64,000 nucleotides of DNA from contig CAVWMF010000007.1 of assembly GCA_963756025.1 (NCBI GenBank), positions 1 through 64,000 of the forward strand, written 5' to 3'. The stretch comes from Bog-473 sp963756025. Its GTDB lineage: Bacteria; Actinomycetota; Acidimicrobiia; Acidimicrobiales; RAAP-2. The notes below the pieces were generated by a model. It searched no databases and had not been told where the DNA came from. It worked only from the letters and a program-made list of their open reading frames with translations. A program made the position numbers and the translations under genes. The stretch's first letter is position 1. Every line of letters starts with the position of its first letter. Shown piece by piece: positions 8,584 to 16,174 of this stretch.

Positions 8584-8629
8584 TCGGACTCTTAGTCCCA
8601 GGTTTCGTCTTCGAATCCCGAGGGGCGCA
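8584..8629 (+). repeat. tRNA-Lys(CTT)-like 3'-half remnant, possible att scar
   Basis: The segment reads as an anticodon arm (loop CTCTTAG at 8589-8595, anticodon CTT, stem with four of five pairs), variable region, T-arm with loop TTCGAAT (8610-8616, stem degraded to three pairs) and acceptor strand GGGGCGC plus A. The GGACTCTTAGTCC core is typical of bacterial tRNA-Lys. A D-arm-like string AGCTGGTAGA lies at 8541-8550, but at the wrong distance, and no 5' acceptor strand is seen, so it is not an intact tRNA. A tRNA 3' half beside mobile DNA is the usual footprint of an integrated element. Confidence 0.5.
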
Positions 8630-8634
8630 CGATT

Positions 8635-8695
8635 TCGGGCGGGAAAGACCAGTTCAGAGGCTTGTTCCAGTGCACCAGTCTCCTCCCCAAGTTAC
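8635..8695. repeat. Degenerate repeat, copy next to the tRNA-Lys scar
   Basis: This copy directly follows the tRNA-like 3' half and matches 5-60 (shared ggcgggaaag, ccag, ttcag/gtcag and ctcctcccc blocks). Because it sits downstream of a tRNA end, it may be the conserved flank of the original tRNA locus or part of the integrated element's border. Confidence 0.4.
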
Positions 8696-8734
8696 TCTCG
8701 ATATCACTGACCTCATGGGCAACTTGAAGGCCGC

Positions 8735-8739
8735 ATCCT
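8735..8739. repeat. Left copy of the 5-bp target-site duplication (ATCCT)
   Basis: ATCCT directly precedes the TG terminus of the IS21 element and recurs as ATCCT at 11222-11226 directly after the CA terminus. IS21-family elements make duplications of 4-8 bases, so this marks a complete transposition event. Confidence 0.75.
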
Positions 8740-8840
8740 TGTCCGTGGCCATGAGAAAGTCCCCGCTTTTGGCCAGCTGATGTCCCCGCTGGTGGCCACG
8801 AGAAGTCCCCGCTTTTGGCCACGAGAAGTCCCCACCCCTC
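8740..8840. repeat. IS21 left-end multiple terminal repeats
   Basis: Four imperfect units carrying a GTCCCC core and a TGGCCA block run in tandem to the CACCCCTC at the inner edge. The right end has a matching inner edge (GAGGGGTG), so the two ends mirror each other. In the family these units bind IstA. Confidence 0.75.
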
Positions 8841-8924
8841 ACTGAAGCATCCACCAAAGAGGCCCCTTGGGCGGTGACGGTGGCGGTGCTAACCAAACCG
8901 CCGCACCGACCAAGGGACATCTCT

Positions 8925-10382
8925 ATGAAATCAGTGAGGGAACACATGGACATGCATGCCGCCTATCGAGAGGTAGGCACCTATCGAGCCGCAGCACAGA
9001 TCTGCGGCACGACGCCCAAGACGGTGAAGAGAGCCGTGCTGGCCGCAGCAGCCAAGGAGAAGGGCGAGAGTCCCGTCGTCGAGCACAACTACGACGCTGT
9101 GAGGGATGTCATCGCGGAGCGGGTGGCGAGGACCAAAGGGAGGATGTCGGCCAAGCGGCTCCTGCCGGTGGCCAATGCAGCCGGCTACACCGGATCGGCG
9201 CGCAATCTGCGCCGGCTGGTCGCCGAAGCCAAGGCGCAGTGGCGCCGAGAGAACCACCGGGGTCGGCGCCCCGGCATCTGGACGCCCGGCGACATGTTGG
9301 TCTTTGACTGGGGCGAGATCGGCCCGCTGTTCGTCTTCTGCGCCGTCATGGCCTGGAGCAGGGTCCGCTTCGTCTACTTCGCCGACAACCTCGGTGCGGA
9401 GTCGACCATGACGGCATTGGCCCGGTGCTTCGAGTACCTGGGAGCGGTGCCCAAGACGGCGTTGACCGATCGCATGGGGTGTCTCAAGGGCGGCACGGTG
9501 GCCGGTCTCGTCATCCCGACGCCGGCCTACGTGCGCTTCGCCAACCACTACGGCTTCCGGCCCGACTTTTGCGAAGGAGCGGACCCCGAATCCAAAGGCT
9601 TGGTGGAGAACCTGGTCGGCTACGTGAAGCCCGACCTCATGGTCGCCGAAGAGCTCAGTGTGGCCGACCTTCCAACGGCGAACGCCAAAGGGTTGACGTG
9701 GTGCAACGAGGTGAACGCCGTTCTGCACTCTGAGATTTGCGCCGTTCCCTTCGATCGGCTGGAAAAAGAGCGCGAGCTGATGGGCGTGCTGCCCAGCCTC
9801 CGGGCCCAGATCGCCAAGCTGGTGGTGCGCAAGGTCGATCGGCTCGGCTGTGTCCGCTTCGGTTCGGCGCGCTATTCGGTTCCCAAGGCCCACATCGGGC
9901 GCAACGTGGAACTCGTGGCGGAAGATGGCCGGGTTCTCGTGATCTTCTTGGGCGAGATCGTGGCCACCCACGACCTCGTTGCCCCTGGTGAGATGTCGAT
10001 TCTCGACGAGCACTATGGCGGTCCCCGGCCGATGCCCACCCGGGCCGTGCGCCCGAAGACGCAGACGGAGAAAGCCTTCTGTGCTCTCGGCCCAGTGGCC
10101 GAATCCTTCATCAAGGGTGCCGCGGCGCAGGGCATGACCTCGCTCAAGGGCGACCTCGAGGAGCTGGCCCAGATGGAAGTGGCGCACGGCAAGGAGATAC
10201 TCCTCGCCGCCCTCGAACGGGCCGTGGCCTTCTCAAGATTCCGGGCCCATGACGTGCGCTCGATCATCGCCGCGGGCACCGGGGTCGTGCGCCCGGCCGC
10301 GCCGGGAGAAGCGCTCATCGTCGAACTCCCGCTCGTGCCGACACGGTCGCTCTCTGAGTACGCCATCGGAGAGCAATCATGA
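8925..10382 (+). CDS. istA: IS21-family transposase IstA
   Basis: A 485-residue DDE transposase. The N-terminus (MKSVREHMDMHAAYREVG) holds the helix-turn-helix that reads the terminal repeats (YRAAAQICGTTPKTVKRAV). The catalytic core shows Asp in VFDWGEIG near residue 126, Asp in LTDRMG near 181 and Glu in SKGLVEN near 229, followed by the beta-barrel segment (VRFGSARYSVPKAHIG). The frame is open to 8874, but ATG 8925 has a good Shine-Dalgarno (aaggga) and starts at the helix-turn-helix. The stop overlaps the istB start (ATGA at 10379), the standard coupling of this family. Full length, no lesion seen. Confidence 0.93.
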   Translation: MKSVREHMDMHAAYREVGTYRAAAQICGTTPKTVKRAVLAAAAKEKGESPVVEHNYDAVRDVIAERVARTKGRMSAKRLLPVANAAGYTGSARNLRRLVAEAKAQWRRENHRGRRPGIWTPGDMLVFDWGEIGPLFVFCAVMAWSRVRFVYFADNLGAESTMTALARCFEYLGAVPKTALTDRMGCLKGGTVAGLVIPTPAYVRFANHYGFRPDFCEGADPESKGLVENLVGYVKPDLMVAEELSVADLPTANAKGLTWCNEVNAVLHSEICAVPFDRLEKERELMGVLPSLRAQIAKLVVRKVDRLGCVRFGSARYSVPKAHIGRNVELVAEDGRVLVIFLGEIVATHDLVAPGEMSILDEHYGGPRPMPTRAVRPKTQTEKAFCALGPVAESFIKGAAAQGMTSLKGDLEELAQMEVAHGKEILLAALERAVAFSRFRAHDVRSIIAAGTGVVRPAAPGEALIVELPLVPTRSLSEYAIGEQS

Positions 10383-11140
10383 GCACGGCACCTCCGGCCC
10401 TACCCGCCGATCTCGAAGCCGGACTCCGACGTCTGCGCCTGAGCGCCATGCGGGCGCTGTCGCCCGAACTGTTGGTGACGGCCAAGACGCAACGCTGGAA
10501 GCCCGAGGAGTTCTTGCGCACCCTGATCGAAGCCGAGATCGCCTCGCGCGATGCCTCCAACGCGCTCAACCGGCTCAAGGCGGCCGCCTTCCCGGTGACT
10601 AAGTTCCTCGACGAGTTCGATGTCGCCGCCTCGTCGGTCAAGTCGGCGACGTTCGCCTACCTGTCCGGCCTCGAATGGGTGCGGGCCAAGGAGAACCTCT
10701 GTCTGGTCGGCCCGGCGGGAACGGGCAAGAGCCATCTGCTCGTCGCCCTCGGCCACCAGGCCATCGAAGCGGGGTTCAAGGTCCGCTACTTCAGCGCGGT
10801 CGAACTGGTCGAGACCCTTTATCGCGGCATGGCGGACAACTCGGTCGGGAGGGTCCTCGAGGGAATCCTCAAAGCGGATCTGATCCTGATCGACGAGATC
10901 GGCTTCGCCCCGATGGACAACACGGGGGCCCAGCTCTTCTTCCGATTGGTGGCCGGCGCCTATGAGCGCCGTTCCCTCGGCGTCGCGTCGCATTGGCCCT
11001 TCGAGGACTGGGGACGGTTCCTGCCCGACCACTCAACAGCGGTGAGCCTCCTCGACCGACTGCTCCATCACAACGTCTTGGTCGTAACCCAGGGCGAGTC
11101 GTTCCGCATGAAAGAGGCGCGCGAGGGGAGGAAAACCTAG
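10379..11140 (+). CDS. istB: IS21-family helper ATPase IstB
   Basis: A 253-residue AAA+ ATPase that stimulates and directs IstA. Walker A is GPAGTGKSH near residues 109-117, Walker B is LILIDEIGF near 165, and the helical N-terminus (LEAGLRRLRLSAM) is the DNA/IstA-binding lid typical of IstB. The C-terminal block SLLDRLLHHNVLVV is the arginine-finger/sensor region. Length is normal for the family. It starts inside the istA stop and ends about 80 bases before the right terminus. Confidence 0.93.
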   Translation: MSTAPPALPADLEAGLRRLRLSAMRALSPELLVTAKTQRWKPEEFLRTLIEAEIASRDASNALNRLKAAAFPVTKFLDEFDVAASSVKSATFAYLSGLEWVRAKENLCLVGPAGTGKSHLLVALGHQAIEAGFKVRYFSAVELVETLYRGMADNSVGRVLEGILKADLILIDEIGFAPMDNTGAQLFFRLVAGAYERRSLGVASHWPFEDWGRFLPDHSTAVSLLDRLLHHNVLVVTQGESFRMKEAREGRKT

Positions 11141-11221
11141 GCTGGCCAAAACCGAAAACTCATCCCGAGGGGTGGGGACTTCTGGTGGCCAAAACCGGGG
11201 ACTTAAAACTGGCCACGGACA

Positions 11222-11465
11222 ATCCTCATCTTTAGCGTCGACCAGTTGGTGGGAATGTCAACCTGAAATGGCCCCACCGTGCTCAGCACAACCGTCAGAA
11301 GTGGAGCCAGATCAGATGAGCACACTCAAGTTGGTATATGGAAAGCGGTGTGTGCTTATTTGGCATTCTGAATCACACGGAACCGACGCTGATCCACCTC
11401 GCTAAGCGCACGTAGAGAAGGCAGATCATGCAACATTGTAACTCCGCTGGACTCGACGAGCAGCC
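11222..11465. other. Intergenic DNA right of the IS21 element
   Basis: Begins with the right ATCCT duplication (11222-11226). At 11255-11310 there are phrases (gtcaacctgaaatggccccac, then gtggagcca) that resemble the ends of other IS21-type elements, so a small remnant of a second element is possible. I see no gene. Confidence 0.35.
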
Positions 11466-12602
11466 TTAAATCCCGATTGCCTTCGCCACGAGTTCCCGGT
11501 GATATTTTGCATCGCCGAGGTTGTTCTCCCAGAACTTGGCCCGACGCGAAAACAGGGTCAGATCATGTTCATGCATGAAGGCCACGCCGGCATGCACCTC
11601 GTGGGCTTGACGGTGGAGGTGAGCAGACGCCTTCTTGCCGAATGAGATCGCCATTGCCGCTTCGCGCTCGTACGGCCTGCCCGAATCGATTCTGAACGCC
11701 GCCTGCTTCGCCAGTAGGTCAGTCCGGTGGAGATCTATGAGGATGTCGGTCACCAGGTACTGAACCGCTTGGTATCTTCCGATGGGGTTGCCGAACTGTT
11801 CCCGCTCCTTGGCATAGCGGTTGGTCATCTGGAGAACGCCACTAGCCGCGCCAACGATCGTCGCCGTTTGGAGGACAGCGGCCTTGGTCATCGATGTCGA
11901 TAGCGGAGCCCATCCATTTCCCAACTCTCCCACAAGGTTGTCGATTGGCGTCAGCACCCCATCAAAGGTCACCGCGTACAGAGGGGCGCCTGCGATGTTC
12001 TGCATGGGTGTCCAGGAAACTCCCTCACTCCGCGCATCGACGCGAAATAACGAGATGCCCTCGGGTCGCCTCGTGCCGCCGGTGCGCGCGATACAAAGGA
12101 AGTTGTCAGCCGACGACGCATAGCCAACGAGCAGCTTTGTTCCATGCAGACGGTAGTTATTCCCCTCTCGGATGGCAGAACAGGTAATGCCACTCGGTCC
12201 GAACGAACCTTCCGGTTCGAGCAAGGCGAGCCCAGCAATGCAGTCACCTCGCGCTATCGCCGGCAGCCATTCGTGCTTTTGCGCCGCGCTTCCGACCTGT
12301 AAAACGGTCTCTCCCACAACAACGACGGTATCGAGGTGTGGGCTCGGCACGAGAAATCGCCCCATTTCCTCATAGAGGGGGTACAGGTCAAGGAACCGTC
12401 CCCCGGATCCTCCGCAGGATTCGGGGTAGGAGATTCCCAACCAACCGAGTTCGGCCATGTCCTGCCACATTTCAGGTGAGTAGCCAAGCTCTCCAGCTTC
12501 GATTTCACGCACTGTCGCCGGTGAGCAGTGCCGTGTGAAGAACTCGTTTGCCGACCTCTGGAGGTGAAGCTGCTCCTCGCTCAAGGACAGGTCAATGGCC
12601 AC
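11466..12602 (-). CDS. Acyl-CoA dehydrogenase
   Basis: A 378-residue flavoprotein with the three-part acyl-CoA dehydrogenase fold: an N-terminal helical domain (MAIDLSLSEEQLHLQRSANEFF), a middle beta-barrel (LALLEPEG, YRLHGTKLLVGYA) and a C-terminal helical domain (YAKEREQFGNPIGRYQAVQ, the usual R-x-Q-F-G-x-x-I-G-x-x-Q-x-x-x-x FAD motif). The usual catalytic Glu in a Y-E-G-T motif near the C-terminus is absent (KFWENNLGDAKYHREL). It lies 28 bases after a second acyl-CoA dehydrogenase gene in the same direction. In actinobacterial steroid and terpenoid degradation such neighbours form alpha2-beta2 heterotetramers where only one subunit keeps certain residues. The pairing is inferred. Confidence 0.88.
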   Translation of the reverse strand: MAIDLSLSEEQLHLQRSANEFFTRHCSPATVREIEAGELGYSPEMWQDMAELGWLGISYPESCGGSGGRFLDLYPLYEEMGRFLVPSPHLDTVVVVGETVLQVGSAAQKHEWLPAIARGDCIAGLALLEPEGSFGPSGITCSAIREGNNYRLHGTKLLVGYASSADNFLCIARTGGTRRPEGISLFRVDARSEGVSWTPMQNIAGAPLYAVTFDGVLTPIDNLVGELGNGWAPLSTSMTKAAVLQTATIVGAASGVLQMTNRYAKEREQFGNPIGRYQAVQYLVTDILIDLHRTDLLAKQAAFRIDSGRPYEREAAMAISFGKKASAHLHRQAHEVHAGVAFMHEHDLTLFSRRAKFWENNLGDAKYHRELVAKAIGI

Positions 12603-12630
12603 GATCTCCTCGTTTCTTCATCACGCGGCA

Positions 12631-13860
12631 CTATCGCGGGAGACCGAGGGCGCGGGTCGCTACGACCATTCGCTTGACTTGCGACGTGCCACCGGCGTGG
12701 TTACCGAAGGAGCGCCGATAAATCCGATCGATCGCTCCCGCGAGCGGCGCCCACTCGCCAGACTGAATCTGTCCCAACGTTCCAAGGATCTCCATGCACC
12801 CCTGGGCGAACTCCGGCTGGAATTCCTTCACAATCGCCTGATGAAGATGACCGCCGTACTGGCACGCGAGCCCCTCGTATCCAAGCATCTTTTCAATTTC
12901 CACGCCGATCGCTAGATCGGCGAGCTTGTCTCGCACGAATGGGTCTTCACTAAGGGGGGCGCCGTTCCGCGTGGTTGTCGCGCAGTACCGGACCAACTGA
13001 TCGAGGACCCACGCCTGCGCCGTGGGGTCTGCCATCGAGGCAGCCGAGGGCAGACCCGTCGGTCCGGGTTCGTACTCTTCCTCCGGACCTGGGTCGACGG
13101 CAGCGACTGGCACAAAGTGGTTTCCACCCTGGCCGAACCACATCTGCTGCCACCCCTTGTTCAGATCCCCCAGCAGGCGGTTCTGTGGTACTCGAACCTC
13201 ATCCAAGAACACCTGGTTCTGCCGACCATCAGCGATGTTGTAGAGAGGCCGAAGCTCTATCCCCGGCGTGTCCATGGGGGCTAGGAAGTAGCTGATCCCG
13301 TTATGACGCTTGCTCGCGTCGGGATCAGTTCGTGCGGCAATGATGATCCAGTTGCAGTGATGGCCCGCCGTACAAAAGGTTTTCTGGCCGGTAATCACCC
13401 AGTCGTCCCCATCTCGAACAGCACTGGTCCGCAGCGACGCGAGGTCTGAACCTGAGTCCGGCTCCGTGTAGCCCTCGCCCCACAAGATCTCGCCCGCTGC
13501 CATACCAGGAAGGAATGCCGCCTTCTGCTCGTCGGTGCCCAGCCGCAGGATGGAGGGACCGACGCTCCCACCGATGCCGGCCAAGCCCCCGGCTCGGCGC
13601 CGCCTGAACTCCTCTTCAATGGTTCGTTCCTCGCGGATGGACATCGCCGCCCCGCCGAACTCAACCGGCCACGTGGGCTCGAGCCAACGTTTTGATCCCT
13701 GCTTCTTCCAGAACTCGCGATAGAAGGCCCACTGTTCGGGGTCTTCGACAAAATCCCAATCAAAGCCCTCGTACTCCCGCGGCAACTCATCCTCTAGCCA
13801 CGTCCGTACTTCGCGCCGCAGCCCCTCGAGCTTTGGCGTCGTCGTGTGAGTGATGTCCAT
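12631..13860 (-). CDS. Acyl-CoA dehydrogenase (probable partner subunit)
   Basis: A 409-residue acyl-CoA dehydrogenase. Visible landmarks are the middle-domain motif GEGYTEPDSGSDLASL, the strand WVITGQKTFCTAG, and the C-terminal AGGTSQVKRMVVATRALGLPR, where Gly stands at the usual E of E-G-T-S. It is the first gene of a leftward pair with the gene at 11466 and faces a palindrome-bearing upstream region (13906). Full family length. Similar large/small pairs act on CoA esters with ring or branched side chains; which CoA ester this pair uses cannot be told. Confidence 0.9.
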   Translation of the reverse strand: MDITHTTTPKLEGLRREVRTWLEDELPREYEGFDWDFVEDPEQWAFYREFWKKQGSKRWLEPTWPVEFGGAAMSIREERTIEEEFRRRRAGGLAGIGGSVGPSILRLGTDEQKAAFLPGMAAGEILWGEGYTEPDSGSDLASLRTSAVRDGDDWVITGQKTFCTAGHHCNWIIIAARTDPDASKRHNGISYFLAPMDTPGIELRPLYNIADGRQNQVFLDEVRVPQNRLLGDLNKGWQQMWFGQGGNHFVPVAAVDPGPEEEYEPGPTGLPSAASMADPTAQAWVLDQLVRYCATTTRNGAPLSEDPFVRDKLADLAIGVEIEKMLGYEGLACQYGGHLHQAIVKEFQPEFAQGCMEILGTLGQIQSGEWAPLAGAIDRIYRRSFGNHAGGTSQVKRMVVATRALGLPR

Positions 13861-14237
13861 CGCTGCCTTCCCTGTGTCCTGCTAGTGAGGGTTATACGTG
13901 AATAATGACGCGTCGTCAATAGTGGAGCACGGTCCTCGCAGGGAATCCGCAACTCACTTACGATTGACGGCTCGGACCCAAGCCGCGTGCGCCGCGCTCG
14001 AAAGCGAGCGTTCGGTCGCCGTGAGATCAGAATGTGGCACACGCTAGCGAGAACGGCTGAAACCGAGAGCGGCCAAATCCCGTACGTGCGTTCTGAGAAT
14101 CCGGACGGGCACTGGGCAGTGCGATCGGCTACATTCTGCGAACCGATTGACAAGCGATGTCGCCGTTCCAAGGGGAAGATGCTCGAGGATGATCGTTATG
14201 GCTCCTGAGGCGGAAGGGGGCACAGCCGGCCGGCGCC
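13861..14237. other. Intergenic DNA between the dehydrogenase pair and a pseudogene
   Basis: Besides the palindrome at 13906-13918 nothing is recognised. The last 40 bases may contain the eroded start of the pseudogene that follows. Confidence 0.4.
13906..13918. promoter_or_regulatory. Candidate operator upstream of the acyl-CoA dehydrogenase pair
   Basis: TGACG-CGT-CGTCA is a perfect 5-base inverted repeat located 46-58 bases upstream of the ATG at 13860 in AT-richer DNA. Its size and position fit a TetR-type operator, but no regulator gene is adjacent. Confidence 0.35.
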
Positions 14238-14536
14238 ACCGTCAACGATAAGTTGGTGTGGACCCTGGTGCGTCCCGCAAGCATACGCACGACGGATTTT
14301 CAGGACTACGTCCTGAACGAATTGGCCAAAGCGGCCGTGGACCGGGTGAACGACACCACGGCAGTGTTCGTCACCTTGCAGGAACCGAACGTGTTCTCCT
14401 GCGCCATCCTCAGGATTGGAGCGGAGGATCACCGAGTCGACGCCGTGCTCCAGACCTTTCGTCGGGTACTTACGTGGCCACGGACCCCGTGAACGTGGTT
14501 CTGAGCGCGAACTGCAGCCACGTCCAACTATGGCAG
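14238..14536 (+). pseudogene. Truncated, frameshifted copy of the unrecognised protein at 26179
   Basis: The frame from about 14241 reads VNDKLVWTLVRP, YVLNELAKAA, VFVTLQEPNVFS and HRVDAVLQT. It aligns without gaps with residues 15-80 of the 250-aa protein encoded at 26179-26931. After a one-base loss at the ttt run near 14460, the alignment continues in the next frame with SSGTYVATDPVNVVLSANCSHVQ and then ends near 14536. More than half of about 90 aligned residues are identical by eye. The last 150 residues are missing. It shows that the family existed here in two copies and one has decayed. Confidence 0.75.
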
Positions 14537-14591
14537 CGAAGAGAGAAGCGTCGATTCCGGGCCCCGAGCACGGCTGCAGAGCATGGATTGA

Positions 14592-15092
14592 TCAGCCGAC
14601 GATTGTTCCGTACATGTCGTTAAGTGGGTAAGCGAGCAACTCAAGCCGCTCGCCGTCTGGCCCGGGAAAGTAAGCCGAATCACCGTTCACAATGTGAGTC
14701 TCGATACCGGCCGCCTGCAGCTTGGCAACGAGCCGCTCCCACTCGTCGCGAGTGACAGAGATGGCGATGTGATGCAGGCCACCGAGTACTTCGCGGTACT
14801 CCCCGAGGTCGAGGCCGGGGAAGTCGAAGTAGGCGAGATAGTTGTCGTGTCCAACATCGAAGAAGAAGTGAGTGGAACCGCGGTAGTCCCGGTTTTCGAA
14901 CAGTTCGACGAGCGGGAACTCGAGGAGGTCCTGGTAGAAGGTGATCGTTCGTTCGACGTCGCTGCAGAGCAAAGCGAAGTGATGCAAACCCTGGGCCGAA
15001 GAGGCCGGTCTGACGTCCAAGGGTTGAAGGTGACGTGCCTTCAAAACCGCCCACTCTTCACTTCGGTCGAGGTCGCTCCCGTGCTCTGTCAT
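14592..15092 (-). CDS. VOC-family protein (glyoxalase/extradiol-dioxygenase fold)
   Basis: A 166-residue protein with two beta-alpha-beta-beta-beta modules of the vicinal oxygen chelate fold: LHHFALLCSDVERTITFYQDLLEFPL, and after it GGLHHIAISVTRDEWERLVAKL. His in LHHF, His in GGLHHIAI and Glu in GERLELLAYP are at positions that usually bind the metal. A gggagcgg Shine-Dalgarno precedes ATG 15092. Family members open rings, isomerise or detoxify small molecules. The short N-terminal extension of about 30 residues (MTEHGSDLDRSEEW) is unusual but could be real. It is transcribed away from the lipoprotein gene at 15240. Confidence 0.85.
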   Translation of the reverse strand: MTEHGSDLDRSEEWAVLKARHLQPLDVRPASSAQGLHHFALLCSDVERTITFYQDLLEFPLVELFENRDYRGSTHFFFDVGHDNYLAYFDFPGLDLGEYREVLGGLHHIAISVTRDEWERLVAKLQAAGIETHIVNGDSAYFPGPDGERLELLAYPLNDMYGTIVG

Positions 15093-15239
15093 TCATCCGC
15101 TCCCTGCGTTCCATTGTACCCACGAAGCCCGTGGCGCAGGAGGGACGTTCCTGGTTCGCCTGCCCCGTGCTGCCGGGAAGGTGGGGCGCTTCACAGGGCC
15201 GGGAATACCTTGAGCGAGGACGAACCATTCTGACCTCCG

Positions 15240-15614
15240 TTGCGTCACAATTGCGTGGTGGCGTCGAGGCGAAGAGCACGAGGATTGTCACTTGCTCTCC
15301 TGGCTATGTGTGCATCGGTTCTGACCGGCTGCTCTTCCTCTGGCGGGACGAAGACCGCCACCGGCGTCCTCACTGGATCGCTTCGACAATGCACGGCGTA
15401 CCAAAATCCCAGGGGTACGGAGGTTCGTGTCTACCGTGGCACGACAGTCGTCGCCTCTGAGCCCATAACGAAAGGCGAGACGACGTACCGTTTCATATTG
15501 CCATCCGGGCACTACTTGTTGTCCCGCAGTGGGTCAAGACTCGGGGGTCAACCAGTCGTCATCAAACATGGATCCACACTTCATGAGGACATCCCGAACT
15601 TTATCTGCCAATGA
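15240..15614 (+). CDS. Small putative lipoprotein
   Basis: A 124-residue protein with a basic n-region (RRRARG), a hydrophobic core (LSLALLAMCASV) and a lipobox LTGC, after which the mature part is a roughly 90-residue beta-rich domain (EVRVYRGTTVVASEPI, TYRFILPSGHYLL). The cysteine would be lipidated and the domain exposed outside the membrane. The YRFxLPxGxYxL phrase resembles small carboxypeptidase-regulatory-like beta sandwiches, but I do not assign a family. The TTG at 15240 gives the longest frame; GTG codons at 15255 or 15258 would give a more typical signal peptide. No Shine-Dalgarno decides between them. Confidence 0.6.
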   Translation: MRHNCVVASRRRARGLSLALLAMCASVLTGCSSSGGTKTATGVLTGSLRQCTAYQNPRGTEVRVYRGTTVVASEPITKGETTYRFILPSGHYLLSRSGSRLGGQPVVIKHGSTLHEDIPNFICQ

Positions 15615-15705
15615 GACCGGGTCGTCATGACGTTCATTTTGCGAACTCCGGATAGCCACCTCCGCCGGCATAGGCTACCCCGAGCGGAAGAACTCGAAAC
15701 AGGCG

Positions 15706-16101
15706 TCACTCGCCAGCACCGAGAACCTCAGATCTCCGCTTCAATTGAGATGCGGGAACGTTGACGCCCCAATACTGGAAGTGTTCAAAGAAGAAAACGA
15801 CGCCCTCTCCGATCAGGGGATCCGACTTTCCCTCGTGATCTACGTCATCGGCCCATATCCGCAAGGATGCCCCTACGTAAAGGGATAGGCCAAGTCTTTC
15901 GATGTCCCGCTGAGACCCAAAGGTCGTCAACGCCGCCCTCCAATGCGTGACGTGTCCCGCATCGTCCAAAATGGGCGCGCCCTTGTTGAAATCCACCCAT
16001 ACGCGGTCCTGCGGGTCATCATGCACTACGACGATCACCTTGTCCCAAGCACCGGAGGCAGCCATGCGGCCGAACTGCCTCCGTGCAATTGATGCATTCA
16101 A
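15706..16101 (-). CDS. Hypothetical protein (131 aa)
   Basis: A 131-residue leftward frame (MNASIARRQFG). The segment DKVIVVVHDDPQDRVWVDFNKGAPILDDAGHVTHW and the following acidic strand-rich part look like a folded protein with coding-type codon use, but I recognise no family. It has no signal peptide or membrane helix. An inner ATG at 16065 has a GGAGG 12 bases upstream and may be the real start. It lies 73 bases downstream of the amidohydrolase at 16175 in the same direction and may be co-transcribed with it. Confidence 0.5.
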   Translation of the reverse strand: MNASIARRQFGRMAASGAWDKVIVVVHDDPQDRVWVDFNKGAPILDDAGHVTHWRAALTTFGSQRDIERLGLSLYVGASLRIWADDVDHEGKSDPLIGEGVVFFFEHFQYWGVNVPASQLKRRSEVLGAGE

Positions 16102-16174
16102 TCGTTGCTCGTCACGGGTCGCACCTGCTCGGCGGGTCTTCTCCGAATATATCCAGATGGCAAATTACCGGCCT

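Larger units (their letters stand above)
8251..8739. other. Non-coding scar region left of the IS21 element
   Basis: No gene is supported. The stretch holds a possible weak terminator hairpin (8264-8286, GC-rich arms without a T-run), a 14-base direct repeat, a 9-base inverted repeat, a tRNA-Lys-like 3' half and a copy of the repeat also found at the window start. The combination suggests a former integration site. Confidence 0.5.
8740..11221 (+). mobile_element. Complete IS21-family insertion sequence (2482 bp)
   Basis: The element is bounded by TG...CA ends. The outer 36 bases of the left end and the reverse complement of the right end agree at 30 positions by eye (both start TGTCCGTGGCCA). 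Each end carries further copies of a unit of about 20-27 bases (core AGTCCCCGCTTTTGGCCA and variants), about four on the left (8740-8840) and three on the right (11150-11221). Such multiple terminal repeats are the transposase-binding sites of IS21. Between them lie istA and istB with an ATGA overlap. A 5-bp duplication flanks it. All parts look intact, so it may be active. Confidence 0.92.

Noticed and set aside
8584..8629. Intact tRNA-Lys gene
   Set aside because: Only the 3' half is present; no 5' acceptor strand, a misplaced D-arm-like string and a degraded T-stem.
8931..10187. 418-codon minus-strand frame inside istA
   Set aside because: Shadow of the transposase gene; no similarity and no start signal.
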